DNA of 64,000 bases from UBA6918 sp040754425 (GTDB lineage: Bacteria > Pseudomonadota > Gammaproteobacteria > Burkholderiales > Thiobacillaceae): positions 52,238-116,237 of the forward strand of contig JBFMCR010000016.1 of the NCBI GenBank assembly GCA_040754425.1, in the 5' to 3' direction. The notes under the pieces are model-generated. The model was not told where the DNA came from, made no database searches, and saw only the letters and a list, made by a program, of their open reading frames with translations. Every line of letters begins with the position of its first letter. Within the stretch, counting starts at the first letter, position 1. Of the stretch, positions 41,523 to 50,453 are shown piece by piece. The position numbers were made by a program, and so were the translations under genes.

Positions 41523-42665
41523 TTAATCGGCCTGCTTGCGCAGGAAGGCCGGGATGTCCAGCGAATCCACGCCGGACTCTTCCCAGGCCTTGACGGTACG
41601 CTGGTTGCGGCCGCGCATGACATTGGGCATGTCCTCGCTTTCCGCCGCCACCGGGGTGTCGTAGGTGCCGGTGCGGACCACCTGCATGGGTTTGGGCTGG
41701 CTCCGCGCCACGGGGTTGCCAAGGCCGGTCGCCACCATGGTCACGCGCAGGCTGTCTTCCATGGCGTCGTCCACCACGCTGCCGACGATGACGGTGGCTT
41801 CCTCGGCGGTGAAGGCCTTGATCGTGTCCATCACCTCGTGGATTTCCTTCATCTTGATGGAAGTCGACGCCGTGATGTTGACCAGGATGCCGCGCGCACC
41901 GGCCAGGTTCACGTCCTCCAGCAGAGGCGAGGCCACGGCCTGTTCGGCGGCGAGGCGGGCGCGGCCCTCTCCGTTTGCAACGGCGGAGCCCATCATGGCC
42001 ATGCCCATCTCCGACATCACCGTGCGCACGTCGGCGAAGTCGACGTTGACCAGGCCCGGGCAGTTGATGACTTCGGCGATGCCGCCGACCGCGCCGTACA
42101 GCACGTTGTTGGCGGCCTTGAAGGCCTCCAGCATGGACACGTCCTCGCCCAGCACCTGCATCAGCTTGTCGTTGGGGATGATGATGAGCGAATCGACGTG
42201 GCGCGCCAGCGCCTCGATGCCGGCGTTGGCGGCGCGCACGCGCCTGCCCTCGAAGGCGAAGGGCTTGGTCACCACGGCCACGGTCAGGATGCCGAGTTCC
42301 TTGGCGATCTCAGCCACCACGGGTGCCGCGCCGGTGCCGGTGCCGCCGCCCATGCCGGCGGTGATGAACAGCATGTCGGCGCCGTCGATGAGTTCGGCGA
42401 TGCGCTCGCGGTCTTCCAGCGCAGCCTCGCGCCCCACGTCCGGGTTGGCGCCCGCGCCCAGTCCCTTGGTCACCGCAGTGCCCAGCTGCAGCTGCAATTT
42501 GGCCTGGTTGCGCTTAAGCGCCTGGGCATCGGTGTTGATGGCGATGAATTCCACCCCCGACAGGCCCGAAGTGATCATGTGGTCCACGGCGTTGCCGCCG
42601 CAACCCCCCACGCCGATCACCTTGATCACGGCGTCCTGCGTATCGGTATCCAATAGTTCGAACAT
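41523..42665 (-). CDS. ftsZ: Cell division protein FtsZ
   Basis: 380 residues. The tubulin-like GTPase forms the Z ring. N-terminal IKVIGVGGCGGNAVDHMI, the tubulin signature GGGTGTG (106-112), the T7 synergy loop VNVDFADVRTVMSEMG, and a C-terminal conserved peptide LDIPAFLRKQAD that binds FtsA and ZipA-type partners are all visible. It is the last gene of the dcw run, separated from ftsA by 131 bases containing hairpins, so it may have an extra promoter. Confidence 0.98.
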   Translation of the reverse strand: MFELLDTDTQDAVIKVIGVGGCGGNAVDHMITSGLSGVEFIAINTDAQALKRNQAKLQLQLGTAVTKGLGAGANPDVGREAALEDRERIAELIDGADMLFITAGMGGGTGTGAAPVVAEIAKELGILTVAVVTKPFAFEGRRVRAANAGIEALARHVDSLIIIPNDKLMQVLGEDVSMLEAFKAANNVLYGAVGGIAEVINCPGLVNVDFADVRTVMSEMGMAMMGSAVANGEGRARLAAEQAVASPLLEDVNLAGARGILVNITASTSIKMKEIHEVMDTIKAFTAEEATVIVGSVVDDAMEDSLRVTMVATGLGNPVARSQPKPMQVVRTGTYDTPVAAESEDMPNVMRGRNQRTVKAWEESGVDSLDIPAFLRKQAD

Positions 42666-42796
42666 CTTCGCTCTCCTTAAGACAAAAACAAACTCACTGC
42701 ATTTGCCCGCGGCTCACCCGCGGGACAAACTCCCATTTCCCTCTCCCTAAAAGAAGAGGGGAAAAATTCCTCGCGCCTCATGCCTTTCGCCTCACT
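42666..42796. repeat. Spacer between ftsA and ftsZ with two hairpins
   Basis: CCCGCGG-ctcac-CCGCGGG is a perfect 7-bp stem at about 42704-42722. A second stem, CCCTCT-n10-AGAGGG (about 42741-42762), belongs to the CTCCC/GGGAG family. This is the only gap above 100 bp in the dcw cluster other than that between ftsW and murG. No promoter is clear. Confidence 0.5.
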
Positions 42797-44035
42797 TCAA
42801 AAATTCCCCTTGAACCAGGACTTCATGCGGTCGAGCAAATCCTTGAAGCTGCCCGCGCCCAGCCTGGCCGGGGACTCGCGCCCGCGCGACTCCAGGCCGG
42901 CCAGCAACAGGCCCACGCCGGTGGCATAGCGCGGGTTGCGCATCACTTCGGACAGGCCGCCTTCGTATCTCGGGTAACCCAGGCGCACCGGCATGTGGAA
43001 CACCTCCTCGCCCAGTTCCACCATGCCCTGCATGGCGGCGGAGCCGCCGGTGATGACGATGCCGGACGACAACAACTCCTCGAAACCCGAGCGGCGCAGT
43101 TCCGCCTGCACCAGCGAGTACAGTTCTTCCATGCGCGGCTCGATGAACTCTGCCAGGGTCTGGCGCGACAGGGTCTTGGGCGGGCGGTCGCCCACGCCGG
43201 GCACTTCGATCATGTCGCGCGCATCGGCCAGCTGCCGGAGCGCGCAGCCGTGGCGGATCTTGAGGTCTTCGGCCTCCCTGGGCGGCGTGCGCAGGGCGAC
43301 CGCGATGTCGTTGTTGACCTGGTCGCCCGCCACCGGAATCACCGCGGTGTGGCGGATGGCGCCGTCGGTGAACACGGCGATGTCGGTGGTGCCGCCGCCG
43401 ATGTCGACCAGGCACACGCCCAGTTCCTTCTCGTCCTCGGTCAGCACCGCCATGGCCGAGGCCAGCGGCTGCAGGATCAGGTCGGCGACCTCGATGCCGC
43501 ATCGGCGCACGCACTTGACGATGTTCTGCGCCGCCGACACCGCGCCGGTCACCATGTGCACACGCACTTCCAGGCGCACGGCACTCATGCCGAGCGGGTC
43601 CTTCACGTCTTCCTGGCCGTCGACCACGAACTCCTGCGGGATGGTGTGCAGGATCTGCTGGTCCATGGGGATGTTGACCGCGCGCGCGGTGTCGATGACG
43701 CGCTCGACGTCGATCTGGCTGATCTCCTTGTCCTTGATCGCCACCATGCCGTGGGAGTTGAAGCTCCTGATGTGGTTGCCGGCAATCCCGGTGTAGACCT
43801 CGCGAATCTTGCAGTCGGCCATCAGTTCGGCTTCTTCCAGCGCGCGCTGGATGGCGTTGACGGTGTGCTCGATGTTGACCACCACGCCGCGCCTGAGGCC
43901 CTTGGACGGGTGCGAGCCCATGCCGATGATTTCCAGCGTGCCTTCCGGCTGCACCTCGGCGACGATGCAGACGATTTTCGAGGTGCCGATGTCCAGGCCG
44001 ACGATCAGGTTCTTGGGGTCTCTTTGCTTGCTCAT
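42797..44035 (-). CDS. ftsA: Cell division protein FtsA
   Basis: 412 residues. Actin-like ATPase that tethers FtsZ to the membrane. LIVGLDIGTSKIVCIVAEV, VCLVDIGGGTTDIAVFTDGA (phosphate 2 loop), SSGIVITGGSAAMQGM and the C-terminal membrane-targeting amphipathic helix LLDRMKSWFKGNF are present. Its ATG overlaps the ftsQ stop (ATGA). Confidence 0.97.
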   Translation of the reverse strand: MSKQRDPKNLIVGLDIGTSKIVCIVAEVQPEGTLEIIGMGSHPSKGLRRGVVVNIEHTVNAIQRALEEAELMADCKIREVYTGIAGNHIRSFNSHGMVAIKDKEISQIDVERVIDTARAVNIPMDQQILHTIPQEFVVDGQEDVKDPLGMSAVRLEVRVHMVTGAVSAAQNIVKCVRRCGIEVADLILQPLASAMAVLTEDEKELGVCLVDIGGGTTDIAVFTDGAIRHTAVIPVAGDQVNNDIAVALRTPPREAEDLKIRHGCALRQLADARDMIEVPGVGDRPPKTLSRQTLAEFIEPRMEELYSLVQAELRRSGFEELLSSGIVITGGSAAMQGMVELGEEVFHMPVRLGYPRYEGGLSEVMRNPRYATGVGLLLAGLESRGRESPARLGAGSFKDLLDRMKSWFKGNF

Positions 44036-44751
44036 GATTGCCCCTTCAGGTTTTGTCCCGCAGGCGGCAGCTTTACCGCAAAGCCGTCTGCATAGCGCAG
44101 GTCCGCGTAGGTCGGCGCAGCGCCCAGGCGCTCGCTGAGTTTCCGGTACAGCGCCGCAAAGCGCTCGAGGCGCGATGCGACATCCTTGCGTCCGAGCGCG
44201 ATTTCCAGCCCGCTGTCGGTTTTCAGGCGCCAGGCGCGGCGCGGCGACAGGCTCAGTTCCGTGATGCGCAGGTTGAGCGGCGCCAGCATCCGGCCATACA
44301 GCCGGTAAGCCTCGACCACTTCGCGGCCGGCGCCTTCGAAGCCGCTCAACCTCGGCAGCTTGGCCGCGTACGCGGCGCTGAACACTTCGCCTTCGGTGCT
44401 GACCAGACTGCTGTCGTTCCAGCGCGCCAGCGGCACATGCTCGCTAAGCTCCACCACCAGCGTGTCGGGCCAGCGCCGCGACACGCGCGCCTCGTCCACC
44501 CACGGCAGTTTCTCGAATGCGGTACGGACATCATCGAGGTCCACGGTGAAGAAATTGCCGCGCACGCCCCGGCCCGCCGCTAGCCTGACCCCCTCCTCGC
44601 TGACGTGGCGCAGCTCGCCGCGCACATCGACGCGATGCAGGGCGAATAGCGGCAGCGACACCAACCAGGCAAACAGGGCATAAACCAGCAGCGCGCCGGC
44701 GCCGAGGTAGAGCGCGTTGGCCAGGCGGTCGGTGGGCATGCGCGGCTCCAT
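44032..44751 (-). CDS. ftsQ: Cell division protein FtsQ
   Basis: 239 residues from the ATG at 44751, which shares its A with the ddlB stop. A short cytoplasmic N-terminus is followed by one transmembrane helix (YLGAGALLVYALFAWLVSL, about 15-33), then a POTRA domain (FALHRVDVRGELRHVSEEGV) and the beta domain (WPDTLVVELSEHVPLARWND). It recruits FtsL/FtsB to the division site. The C-terminal ends AVKLPPAGQNLKGQS. Confidence 0.93.
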   Translation of the reverse strand: MEPRMPTDRLANALYLGAGALLVYALFAWLVSLPLFALHRVDVRGELRHVSEEGVRLAAGRGVRGNFFTVDLDDVRTAFEKLPWVDEARVSRRWPDTLVVELSEHVPLARWNDSSLVSTEGEVFSAAYAAKLPRLSGFEGAGREVVEAYRLYGRMLAPLNLRITELSLSPRRAWRLKTDSGLEIALGRKDVASRLERFAALYRKLSERLGAAPTYADLRYADGFAVKLPPAGQNLKGQS

Positions 44752-45656
44752 CACAGCGTCATCTCCAGGATGCGCAGGCACAGCGCGTCAAAGTCCATGC
44801 CGGCCGCTTTCGCCGCCATCGGCACCAGACTGTGGTCGGTCATGCCGGGCGAGGTGTTGATTTCGAGCAGATAGGGATTGCCCCGGCCGTCCAGCATCAC
44901 GTCCACACGCCCCCAGCCGCGGCAATCGACGACCCGGAAGGCCTTCAGGCACAGGGACTGGATGGCCTTTTCCTGCTCGGGCGCAAGGCCGCAGGGACAG
45001 AGGTACTCGGTGTCGTCGCGCAGGTACTTGGCTTCGTAGTCGTAGTACTCGTTCTTCGGGATCAGCCGGATCAGGGGCAGCGCCTGATCGCCGAGGATGG
45101 CGCAGGTATATTCGCCGCCGTCGACGAATTTTTCCGCCAGCACCAGGCTGTCGTACACGGCCGCCTTTTCCCAGGCCGCGCGCAGCGTTCCCGGCGCCTT
45201 CACCTTGCTCATGCCGATGCTGGAGCCTTCGCGCGCGGGCTTCACGAATATGGGCAGGCCCAGCTGTTTTTCGACCGCCGCAAAATCGCTGTCGGCGTCG
45301 AGCAAGGCCCATTCCGGCGTGGGCAGAGCGGCGGCCTGCCACAGGAGCTTGGTGCGCCACTTGTCCATGCCGATGGCGGAGGCCATCACGCCGCTGCCGG
45401 TGTAAGGGATGTTCATCAGTTCCAGTGCGCCCTGCATGCAGCCGTCTTCGCCGTAGCGCCCGTGCAGGGCGATGAACACGCGGTCGAATTCGGCCATGGC
45501 GAGATCGCCCAGGCTGCGCCGCGCCGGATCGAAGGCGTGCGCATCCACGCCCTGGCGCACGAGCGCCGCCAGCACCGCGGCGCCGCTTTTCAGCGAGACC
45601 TCGCGCTCGGCGGATTGACCGCCCAGGAGAACTCCAACCCTGCCGAACTTCTTCAC
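44751..45656 (-). CDS. ddlB: D-alanine-D-alanine ligase
   Basis: 301 residues of the ATP-grasp family. VGVLLGGQSAEREVSLKSG, ALHGRYGEDGCMQGALEL, FVKPAREGSSIGMSKV (ATP loop), CRGWGRVDVMLD and LLEINTSPGMTDHSLVPMAA are all diagnostic. It makes the D-Ala-D-Ala used by MurF. It overlaps murB by four bases (ATGA). Confidence 0.97.
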   Translation of the reverse strand: MKKFGRVGVLLGGQSAEREVSLKSGAAVLAALVRQGVDAHAFDPARRSLGDLAMAEFDRVFIALHGRYGEDGCMQGALELMNIPYTGSGVMASAIGMDKWRTKLLWQAAALPTPEWALLDADSDFAAVEKQLGLPIFVKPAREGSSIGMSKVKAPGTLRAAWEKAAVYDSLVLAEKFVDGGEYTCAILGDQALPLIRLIPKNEYYDYEAKYLRDDTEYLCPCGLAPEQEKAIQSLCLKAFRVVDCRGWGRVDVMLDGRGNPYLLEINTSPGMTDHSLVPMAAKAAGMDFDALCLRILEMTL

Positions 45657-46648
45657 TTCCGATCTCCGATAATCCTGACTTCGCGAATCAAGCGCACATT
45701 CGTTTTCGCTTCCACGACTTCTTCCACCTTCTCGATCACCGCCTCGATGTCGGCCGCCGTCGCGCCGCCGAGATTGACGATGAAGTTCGCATGCTTTTCA
45801 GACACCCGGGCATTGCCGATGCGCAGGCCCTTGAGCCCGCAGGACTCGATCAGGCGCGCGGCGAAATCGCCGGGCGGATTGCGGAACACCGAACCGGCAT
45901 TGGGCTGGCCGAGCGGCTGGGTGTCGATGCGTTTTTGCAGCAGTTCCCTGATGCGCGCACGCGCGGCCTCGCCATCCCCTTTGGCAAAACGCAGCCAGCC
46001 GGCCATGAACCATTCTTCCTGCGCCTCGCGCAATGCGACATGGCGATAGCCCAGCACGTAGTCACTGGCGGGACGTTCGTTCAGTTCGCCCCGGCGGTTG
46101 ACGGTAAGCACCTGCGCCACGTGGTTCCAGGTTTCGTCGCCGTAGCAGCCGGCATTCATGGCGAGTGCGCCGCCCACGGTGCCGGGTATGCCGGCGAGAA
46201 ATTCCGCGCCGACCAGGTCGTGATTGGCGGCAAAGCGCGCCACTTTGGGCGAGGCCACGCCGGCCTCGGCGTAGATCAGCCCGGTTTCGCCCATCTTTGC
46301 CGGCGCCGGCGGCATACCGAAAACGCGCGACTCGAGCGCGAGCTTTTTCAGGATGCCGTGCAGCAGCACCACCACGCCGCGCACACCGCCGTCGCGCACC
46401 AGCAGGTTGCTGCCCAGGCCGATCATGTGCACCGGCTCTTCCTGCGGGATGGCCTGCAGCAGCAGGCACAGGTCTTCGAGGTCTGCCGGGATATAGGCCC
46501 GCTGTGCCGGGCCGCCGGCGCGCCAGGACACGTGTTTCGACATCGGTTCGTTGTGCAGGAAGCGGCCGCGCAGGGCCCGGCCTTCAGGCAGTCCCTGGCC
46601 CGCGCCGCCGTAGCGCATGTCTTCCGGAGCAAGCAGCCTAGCCTGCAT
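45653..46648 (-). CDS. murB: UDP-N-acetylenolpyruvoylglucosamine reductase
   Basis: 331 residues. FAD-binding PCMH-type fold: SWRAGGPAQRAYIPA, MIGLGSNLLVRDGGVRGVVV, GIPGTVGGALAMNAGCYGDE, and near the C-terminus NAGSVFRNPPGDFAARLIE with the catalytic serine. It reduces enolpyruvyl-UDP-GlcNAc to UDP-MurNAc. The start used overlaps murC by 11 bases; a start at 46618 is also possible. Confidence 0.95.
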   Translation of the reverse strand: MQARLLAPEDMRYGGAGQGLPEGRALRGRFLHNEPMSKHVSWRAGGPAQRAYIPADLEDLCLLLQAIPQEEPVHMIGLGSNLLVRDGGVRGVVVLLHGILKKLALESRVFGMPPAPAKMGETGLIYAEAGVASPKVARFAANHDLVGAEFLAGIPGTVGGALAMNAGCYGDETWNHVAQVLTVNRRGELNERPASDYVLGYRHVALREAQEEWFMAGWLRFAKGDGEAARARIRELLQKRIDTQPLGQPNAGSVFRNPPGDFAARLIESCGLKGLRIGNARVSEKHANFIVNLGGATAADIEAVIEKVEEVVEAKTNVRLIREVRIIGDRK

Positions 46649-48038
46649 GGTTGTCCTCCGTCAGCTTGCCCGCGACCTGGCCGATGGAGCCCGCGCCCAT
46701 GACCAGCACCACGTCGCCGTTTTGCACGTGCGCGCGCACCGCCTCCGGCAATTCCCCGACCGATTCCACGAACAGCGGCTCGATCCTGCCGGCCACGCGC
46801 ACGCCGCGCGCCAGGGCGCGGCCGTCGGCGGCAACGATGGGCTGCTCGCCGGCGGGATAGACTTCGGTCAGCACCAGCGCATCGGCTTCGGACAACACGC
46901 GCACGAAGTCTTCAAAACAGTCGCGTGTACGGGTGTAACGGTGCGGCTGGAACACCAGCATCAGCCTTCTGCCCGGGTAGGCGCCGCGCGCCGCCGCAAG
47001 GGTGGCGGCCATTTCCACCGGGTGGTGGCCGTAGTCGTCGATGACCACGGCCTTGCCGCCGTCGGGCGTCGCCATCTCGCCGTAATGCTGGAAGCGTCGG
47101 CCGACGCCGCGGAATTCGGCCAAGGCCTTGACGATGGAATCGTTGTCCGCGCCGACTTCGCTCGCCGCGCCGATGGCGGCGAGCGCATTCAACACATTGT
47201 GGCGGCCGGGCAGATTGAGCGTAATCGGCAGGCGCGCCGCACCGCCGTTTTTGATCACCGCGTCGAACATCATGGCGGTGCCTTCGGCGCGCACGTTCTC
47301 GGCGCGGATGTCGGCGCCCTCGGAGAAGCCATAGGTCGTCACCGGCTTGGTCACGCGCGGCAGAATCTCGCGCACGTTGGCGTCGTCGATGCACACCACG
47401 GCGCGGCCGTAGAAAGGCAGGTGCTGCAGGAAGTCGACGAAGGCCTGCTTCAGGCGGGAAAAGTCGTGGCCGTAGGTTTCCATGTGGTCGGCGTCGATGT
47501 TGGTGACCACCGCCACCACCGGCGTGAGATACAGGAAGGAGGCGTCGGATTCGTCGGCCTCCGCCACCAGAAAGTCGCCCTTGCCCAGGCGCGCGTGTGC
47601 GCCGGCGGCGGTGAGCCTGCCGCCGATGACGAAGGTCGGGTCCATGCCCGCTTCGGACAGGCAGGAGGCCACCAGCGAAGTGGTGGTGGTCTTGCCGTGG
47701 GTGCCGGCGATGGCGATGCCCTGCTTGAGGCGCATGAGTTCTGCCAGCATCATGGCGCGCGGCACGATGGGAATCTTGCGTTCGCGCGCGGCAACCACTT
47801 CGGGATTGGTTTCCGGCACCGCCGAGGACACCACCACGGCCTCGGCGCCGTCGATATTCCCGGCGCGATGCCCCTTGAACACCTGCACGCCGAAGCCCTG
47901 CAGGCGACGGGTGGCGGCATTGTCGGCAAGATCGGAGCCCGATACCGTAAAGCCCAGGTTGGCCAGCACCTCGGCAATGCCGCTCATGCCGGCGCCGCCG
48001 ATGCCGACGAAGTGGATGTGCTTCACAGCATGCTTCAC
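46638..48038 (-). CDS. murC: UDP-N-acetylmuramate-L-alanine ligase
   Basis: 466 residues from a GTG at 48038, preceded by GGGAGAG; the long upstream open frame lies inside murG. HIHFVGIGGAGMSGIAEVL is the UDP-binding N-terminus, GIAGTHGKTTTTSLVA the ATP loop, and FQPHRYTRTRDCFEDF the C-terminal signature. The start overlaps the murG stop (GTGA), and the preceding bases are a heptamer array. Confidence 0.96.
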   Translation of the reverse strand: MKHAVKHIHFVGIGGAGMSGIAEVLANLGFTVSGSDLADNAATRRLQGFGVQVFKGHRAGNIDGAEAVVVSSAVPETNPEVVAARERKIPIVPRAMMLAELMRLKQGIAIAGTHGKTTTTSLVASCLSEAGMDPTFVIGGRLTAAGAHARLGKGDFLVAEADESDASFLYLTPVVAVVTNIDADHMETYGHDFSRLKQAFVDFLQHLPFYGRAVVCIDDANVREILPRVTKPVTTYGFSEGADIRAENVRAEGTAMMFDAVIKNGGAARLPITLNLPGRHNVLNALAAIGAASEVGADNDSIVKALAEFRGVGRRFQHYGEMATPDGGKAVVIDDYGHHPVEMAATLAAARGAYPGRRLMLVFQPHRYTRTRDCFEDFVRVLSEADALVLTEVYPAGEQPIVAADGRALARGVRVAGRIEPLFVESVGELPEAVRAHVQNGDVVLVMGAGSIGQVAGKLTEDNHAG

Positions 48039-49180
48039 GGTTTCTCTCCCGATCCCTGATCCCTGATCCCTGATCCCTGGCCGGCCAGCGCCTCGCAGAT
48101 ATCCGCCACGGTCTTGGTTGCCTCGGGCTTGGCCAGCGCGCGGGACTTTTTCGACATCTTCGCCAGTTGTTCGCGCGTGAGCGCGGCAAGCTGCGCGGCG
48201 AGCTTTTCCGGGGCCAGATCTTTTTGCTGCACACACCACGCAGCACCCGCGTCGGCGAGGAAAGCGGCATTGGCGGTCTGGTGGTCGTCCACCGCAAAGG
48301 GAAAAGGCACGAGCACGGCGGGCACGCCGGCGCAGGCGAGTTCGGCCACGGTCATGGCGCCGGCGCGGCACACTGCCACGTCGCACCATTCATAAAGTGT
48401 CGCCATGTCCTCGATGTAATCGCGCACCTTTGCTTCGACGCCGGCTGCGGCGTAATTGGCATGCAGTTTTTCCACATGCTGGCGGCCGGACTGGTGCACG
48501 ACCTGCGGCCGCCTTTCCGCCGGCAACAGGGCCAGTGCCCTGGGCAGCAGTTCGTTCAGGGCCGCCGCCCCCAGGCTGCCGCCCACCACCAGCAGGCGCA
48601 GCGGCCCTTCGCGGCCCGCGTATTTGTCTTCGTGCCGCACCAGCCGGGCGATGGGCTCGCGCACGGGATTGCCCACCCATTCCGTGTCGGCCTTGCCGCA
48701 GGGCACGGGCTTGTCGGTGCCGTGCCTGAAAGCGGAAGGAAAGGCCACCAGCACGCGTTCGGCAAGGCAGGCCAGCACGCGGTTGGTGAGCCCGGCAATG
48801 CTGTTTTGCTCGTGGATGACCAGCGGCCTTTTCAGCAAAGACGCCATCATGCCGCCGGGAAAGGCGGTGTAGCCGCCCATGCCCAGCACCGCGTCGGGAC
48901 GGCGGGAGAGAATGGCGCGCAGGCTCTGCCAGAAGGCGACGAGCAGCATGAAGGGCGTGAGCAGCTTGCGCAGCAGGCCGTGCCCGCGCAGTCCCGACAT
49001 CGAAATCCACACCATGTCGATGCCGGCAGCCGGCACCACGCGCGCCTCCAGCCCCGAGCGCGTGCCGAGCCAGAACACGTCCCAGCCGCGTTCACGCATT
49101 TCCTCCGCCACCGCCAGCGCGGGATAAACATGGCCGCCGGTGCCGCCGGCCATGACCATGAGGGTGCGGTTGGCACTCAT
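48035..49180 (-). CDS. murG: UDP-GlcNAc transferase making lipid II (MurG)
   Basis: 381 residues, GT28 fold on the inner face of the membrane. MVMAGGTGGHVYPALAVAEE, VIHEQNSIAGLTNRVLA, VVGGSLGAAALNELLP, and CRAGAMTVAELACAGVPAVLVPFP are conserved. The C-terminus AGQGSGIRDQGSGEKP is not family sequence: it is translated from the heptamer array at 48051-48080, so the enzyme carries about 15 extra residues. Confidence 0.96.
   Translation of the reverse strand: MSANRTLMVMAGGTGGHVYPALAVAEEMRERGWDVFWLGTRSGLEARVVPAAGIDMVWISMSGLRGHGLLRKLLTPFMLLVAFWQSLRAILSRRPDAVLGMGGYTAFPGGMMASLLKRPLVIHEQNSIAGLTNRVLACLAERVLVAFPSAFRHGTDKPVPCGKADTEWVGNPVREPIARLVRHEDKYAGREGPLRLLVVGGSLGAAALNELLPRALALLPAERRPQVVHQSGRQHVEKLHANYAAAGVEAKVRDYIEDMATLYEWCDVAVCRAGAMTVAELACAGVPAVLVPFPFAVDDHQTANAAFLADAGAAWCVQQKDLAPEKLAAQLAALTREQLAKMSKKSRALAKPEATKTVADICEALAGQGSGIRDQGSGEKP
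48051..48080. repeat. Heptamer array at the murG/murC junction, copy 4
   Basis: Four units of GATCCCT (plus strand) in tandem lie in the last codons of murG and just upstream of the murC start. Because the unit is 7 bases, any gain or loss changes the murG frame and would break the overlap that couples murC translation. Confidence 0.8.
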
Positions 49181-49192
49181 GCAAAAACCCTT

Positions 49193-49275
49193 TTCAACCG
49201 CAGAGTTCGCGGAGTACGCGGAGGGGCCGCAGAGAAAAGGTTTTCCTGTGCGTACTGCGCGGCCTTTGCGGTTGA
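49193..49275. repeat. CCGCAGAG-type inverted repeat between ftsW and murG
   Basis: The left arm, TTCAACCGCAGAG then TTCGCGGAGTACGCG (49193-49221), pairs imperfectly with TGCGTACTGCGCGG then CCTTTGCGGTTGAA (49249-49275). In the transcript of the minus strand it would form a hairpin of roughly 27 bp just before murG. Confidence 0.65.
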
Positions 49276-49295
49276 ATGCTTTTTGCGGTTTTCCA

Positions 49296-50453
49296 TCAGA
49301 ACGTCTTCCCCAATTTCATCTGCCGGTGTTCCCAGTCGATCCTGAGCAGCACGGCCACCGCCACGCAATTGGCGACGATGCCGCTGCCGCCGAAGGAGAG
49401 GAAAGGCAGGGTCAGGCCCTTGGTGGGCAACAGGCCCATGTTCACGCCGATGTTGATGCCGGCTTGCACGCCGAACCAGATGCCGATGCCCATTGCCGTG
49501 AGCGCGGCGAAATTGCGCTCCAGCCTCGCCGCGTGCCGCCCGATGAGAAAGGCCTTGGCCACCAGCATGGCGAACATGGCCAGCACCACCGCCACGCCGA
49601 CGAAACCGAGTTCCTCCGCAATCACCGCCAGCAGAAAATCGGTATGCGCCTCGGGCAGATAGAACAGCTTCTCCACGCTGCCGCCGAGTCCCAGTCCGAA
49701 CCATTCGCCGCGGCCGAAGGCGATGAGCGAATGCGAAAGCTGGTAGCCCTTGCCGTAAGGATCGGCCCAGGGATCGAGAAAGCCGAGAATGCGCTTTAGG
49801 CGATAGGGCGAGGTCAGAATCAGCGTCGCGAAGCCGGCCAGCAGCACGGCGATCAGCGCGGCGAACACTTTCCAGTCGAGCCCGCCGAGAAACAGGATGC
49901 CGACGGCAATGCCGGTGATGACCACGAAGGCGCCGAAGTCCGGCTCATGCAGCAGGAGGGCGCCGGTGACCAGCATCACGCTGGCCATGGGCAGGAAGCC
50001 GCGCTTGAAGTCATGCATGACCGCGGCCTTGCGCGTGGTGTAGTCCGCGGCATACAGCACGGCGAAAAACTTCATCAGCTCGGACGGCTGCAGGTTGGCG
50101 AACCCCAGCGAAATCCAGCGGCGGCTGCCGTTGACTTCGCGTCCCAGCCCGGGAACCAGCACCACCACCAGCAGCACCAGCCCGGCCAGGAACAGATAGG
50201 GTGCAGCCTGCTGCCAGGTGCGCATCGGCACCTGGAAGGCCATGGCCCCCGCCACCAGCGCGGCCGCGACATAGACGCCTTGGCGCAGCAGGTAATAATG
50301 GCCCTGGTGGCCGGTCATGCGCGAGCCTTCGGCAATCGCGATCGACGCCGAATACACCATCACCAGGCCGAAGCCGAGCAGCGCAAGAATCAGCCACACC
50401 AGGGCGAAATCGAGTTCGCCGGTGGGCTTGGGTGCGCGTGCCGTGTACAGCAT
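49296..50453 (-). CDS. ftsW: Peptidoglycan polymerase FtsW (SEDS family)
   Basis: 385 residues with about ten transmembrane helices. VMVYSASIAIAEGSR, PGLGREVNGSRRWISLG, QPSELMKFFAVLYAADY, PYGKGYQLSHSLIAFGRGEW and LPEAHTDFLLAVIAEELG are hallmark SEDS motifs. It polymerises lipid II at the septum with FtsI. Its ATG shares a base with the murD stop (TGATG). Confidence 0.97.
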   Translation of the reverse strand: MLYTARAPKPTGELDFALVWLILALLGFGLVMVYSASIAIAEGSRMTGHQGHYYLLRQGVYVAAALVAGAMAFQVPMRTWQQAAPYLFLAGLVLLVVVLVPGLGREVNGSRRWISLGFANLQPSELMKFFAVLYAADYTTRKAAVMHDFKRGFLPMASVMLVTGALLLHEPDFGAFVVITGIAVGILFLGGLDWKVFAALIAVLLAGFATLILTSPYRLKRILGFLDPWADPYGKGYQLSHSLIAFGRGEWFGLGLGGSVEKLFYLPEAHTDFLLAVIAEELGFVGVAVVLAMFAMLVAKAFLIGRHAARLERNFAALTAMGIGIWFGVQAGINIGVNMGLLPTKGLTLPFLSFGGSGIVANCVAVAVLLRIDWEHRQMKLGKTF

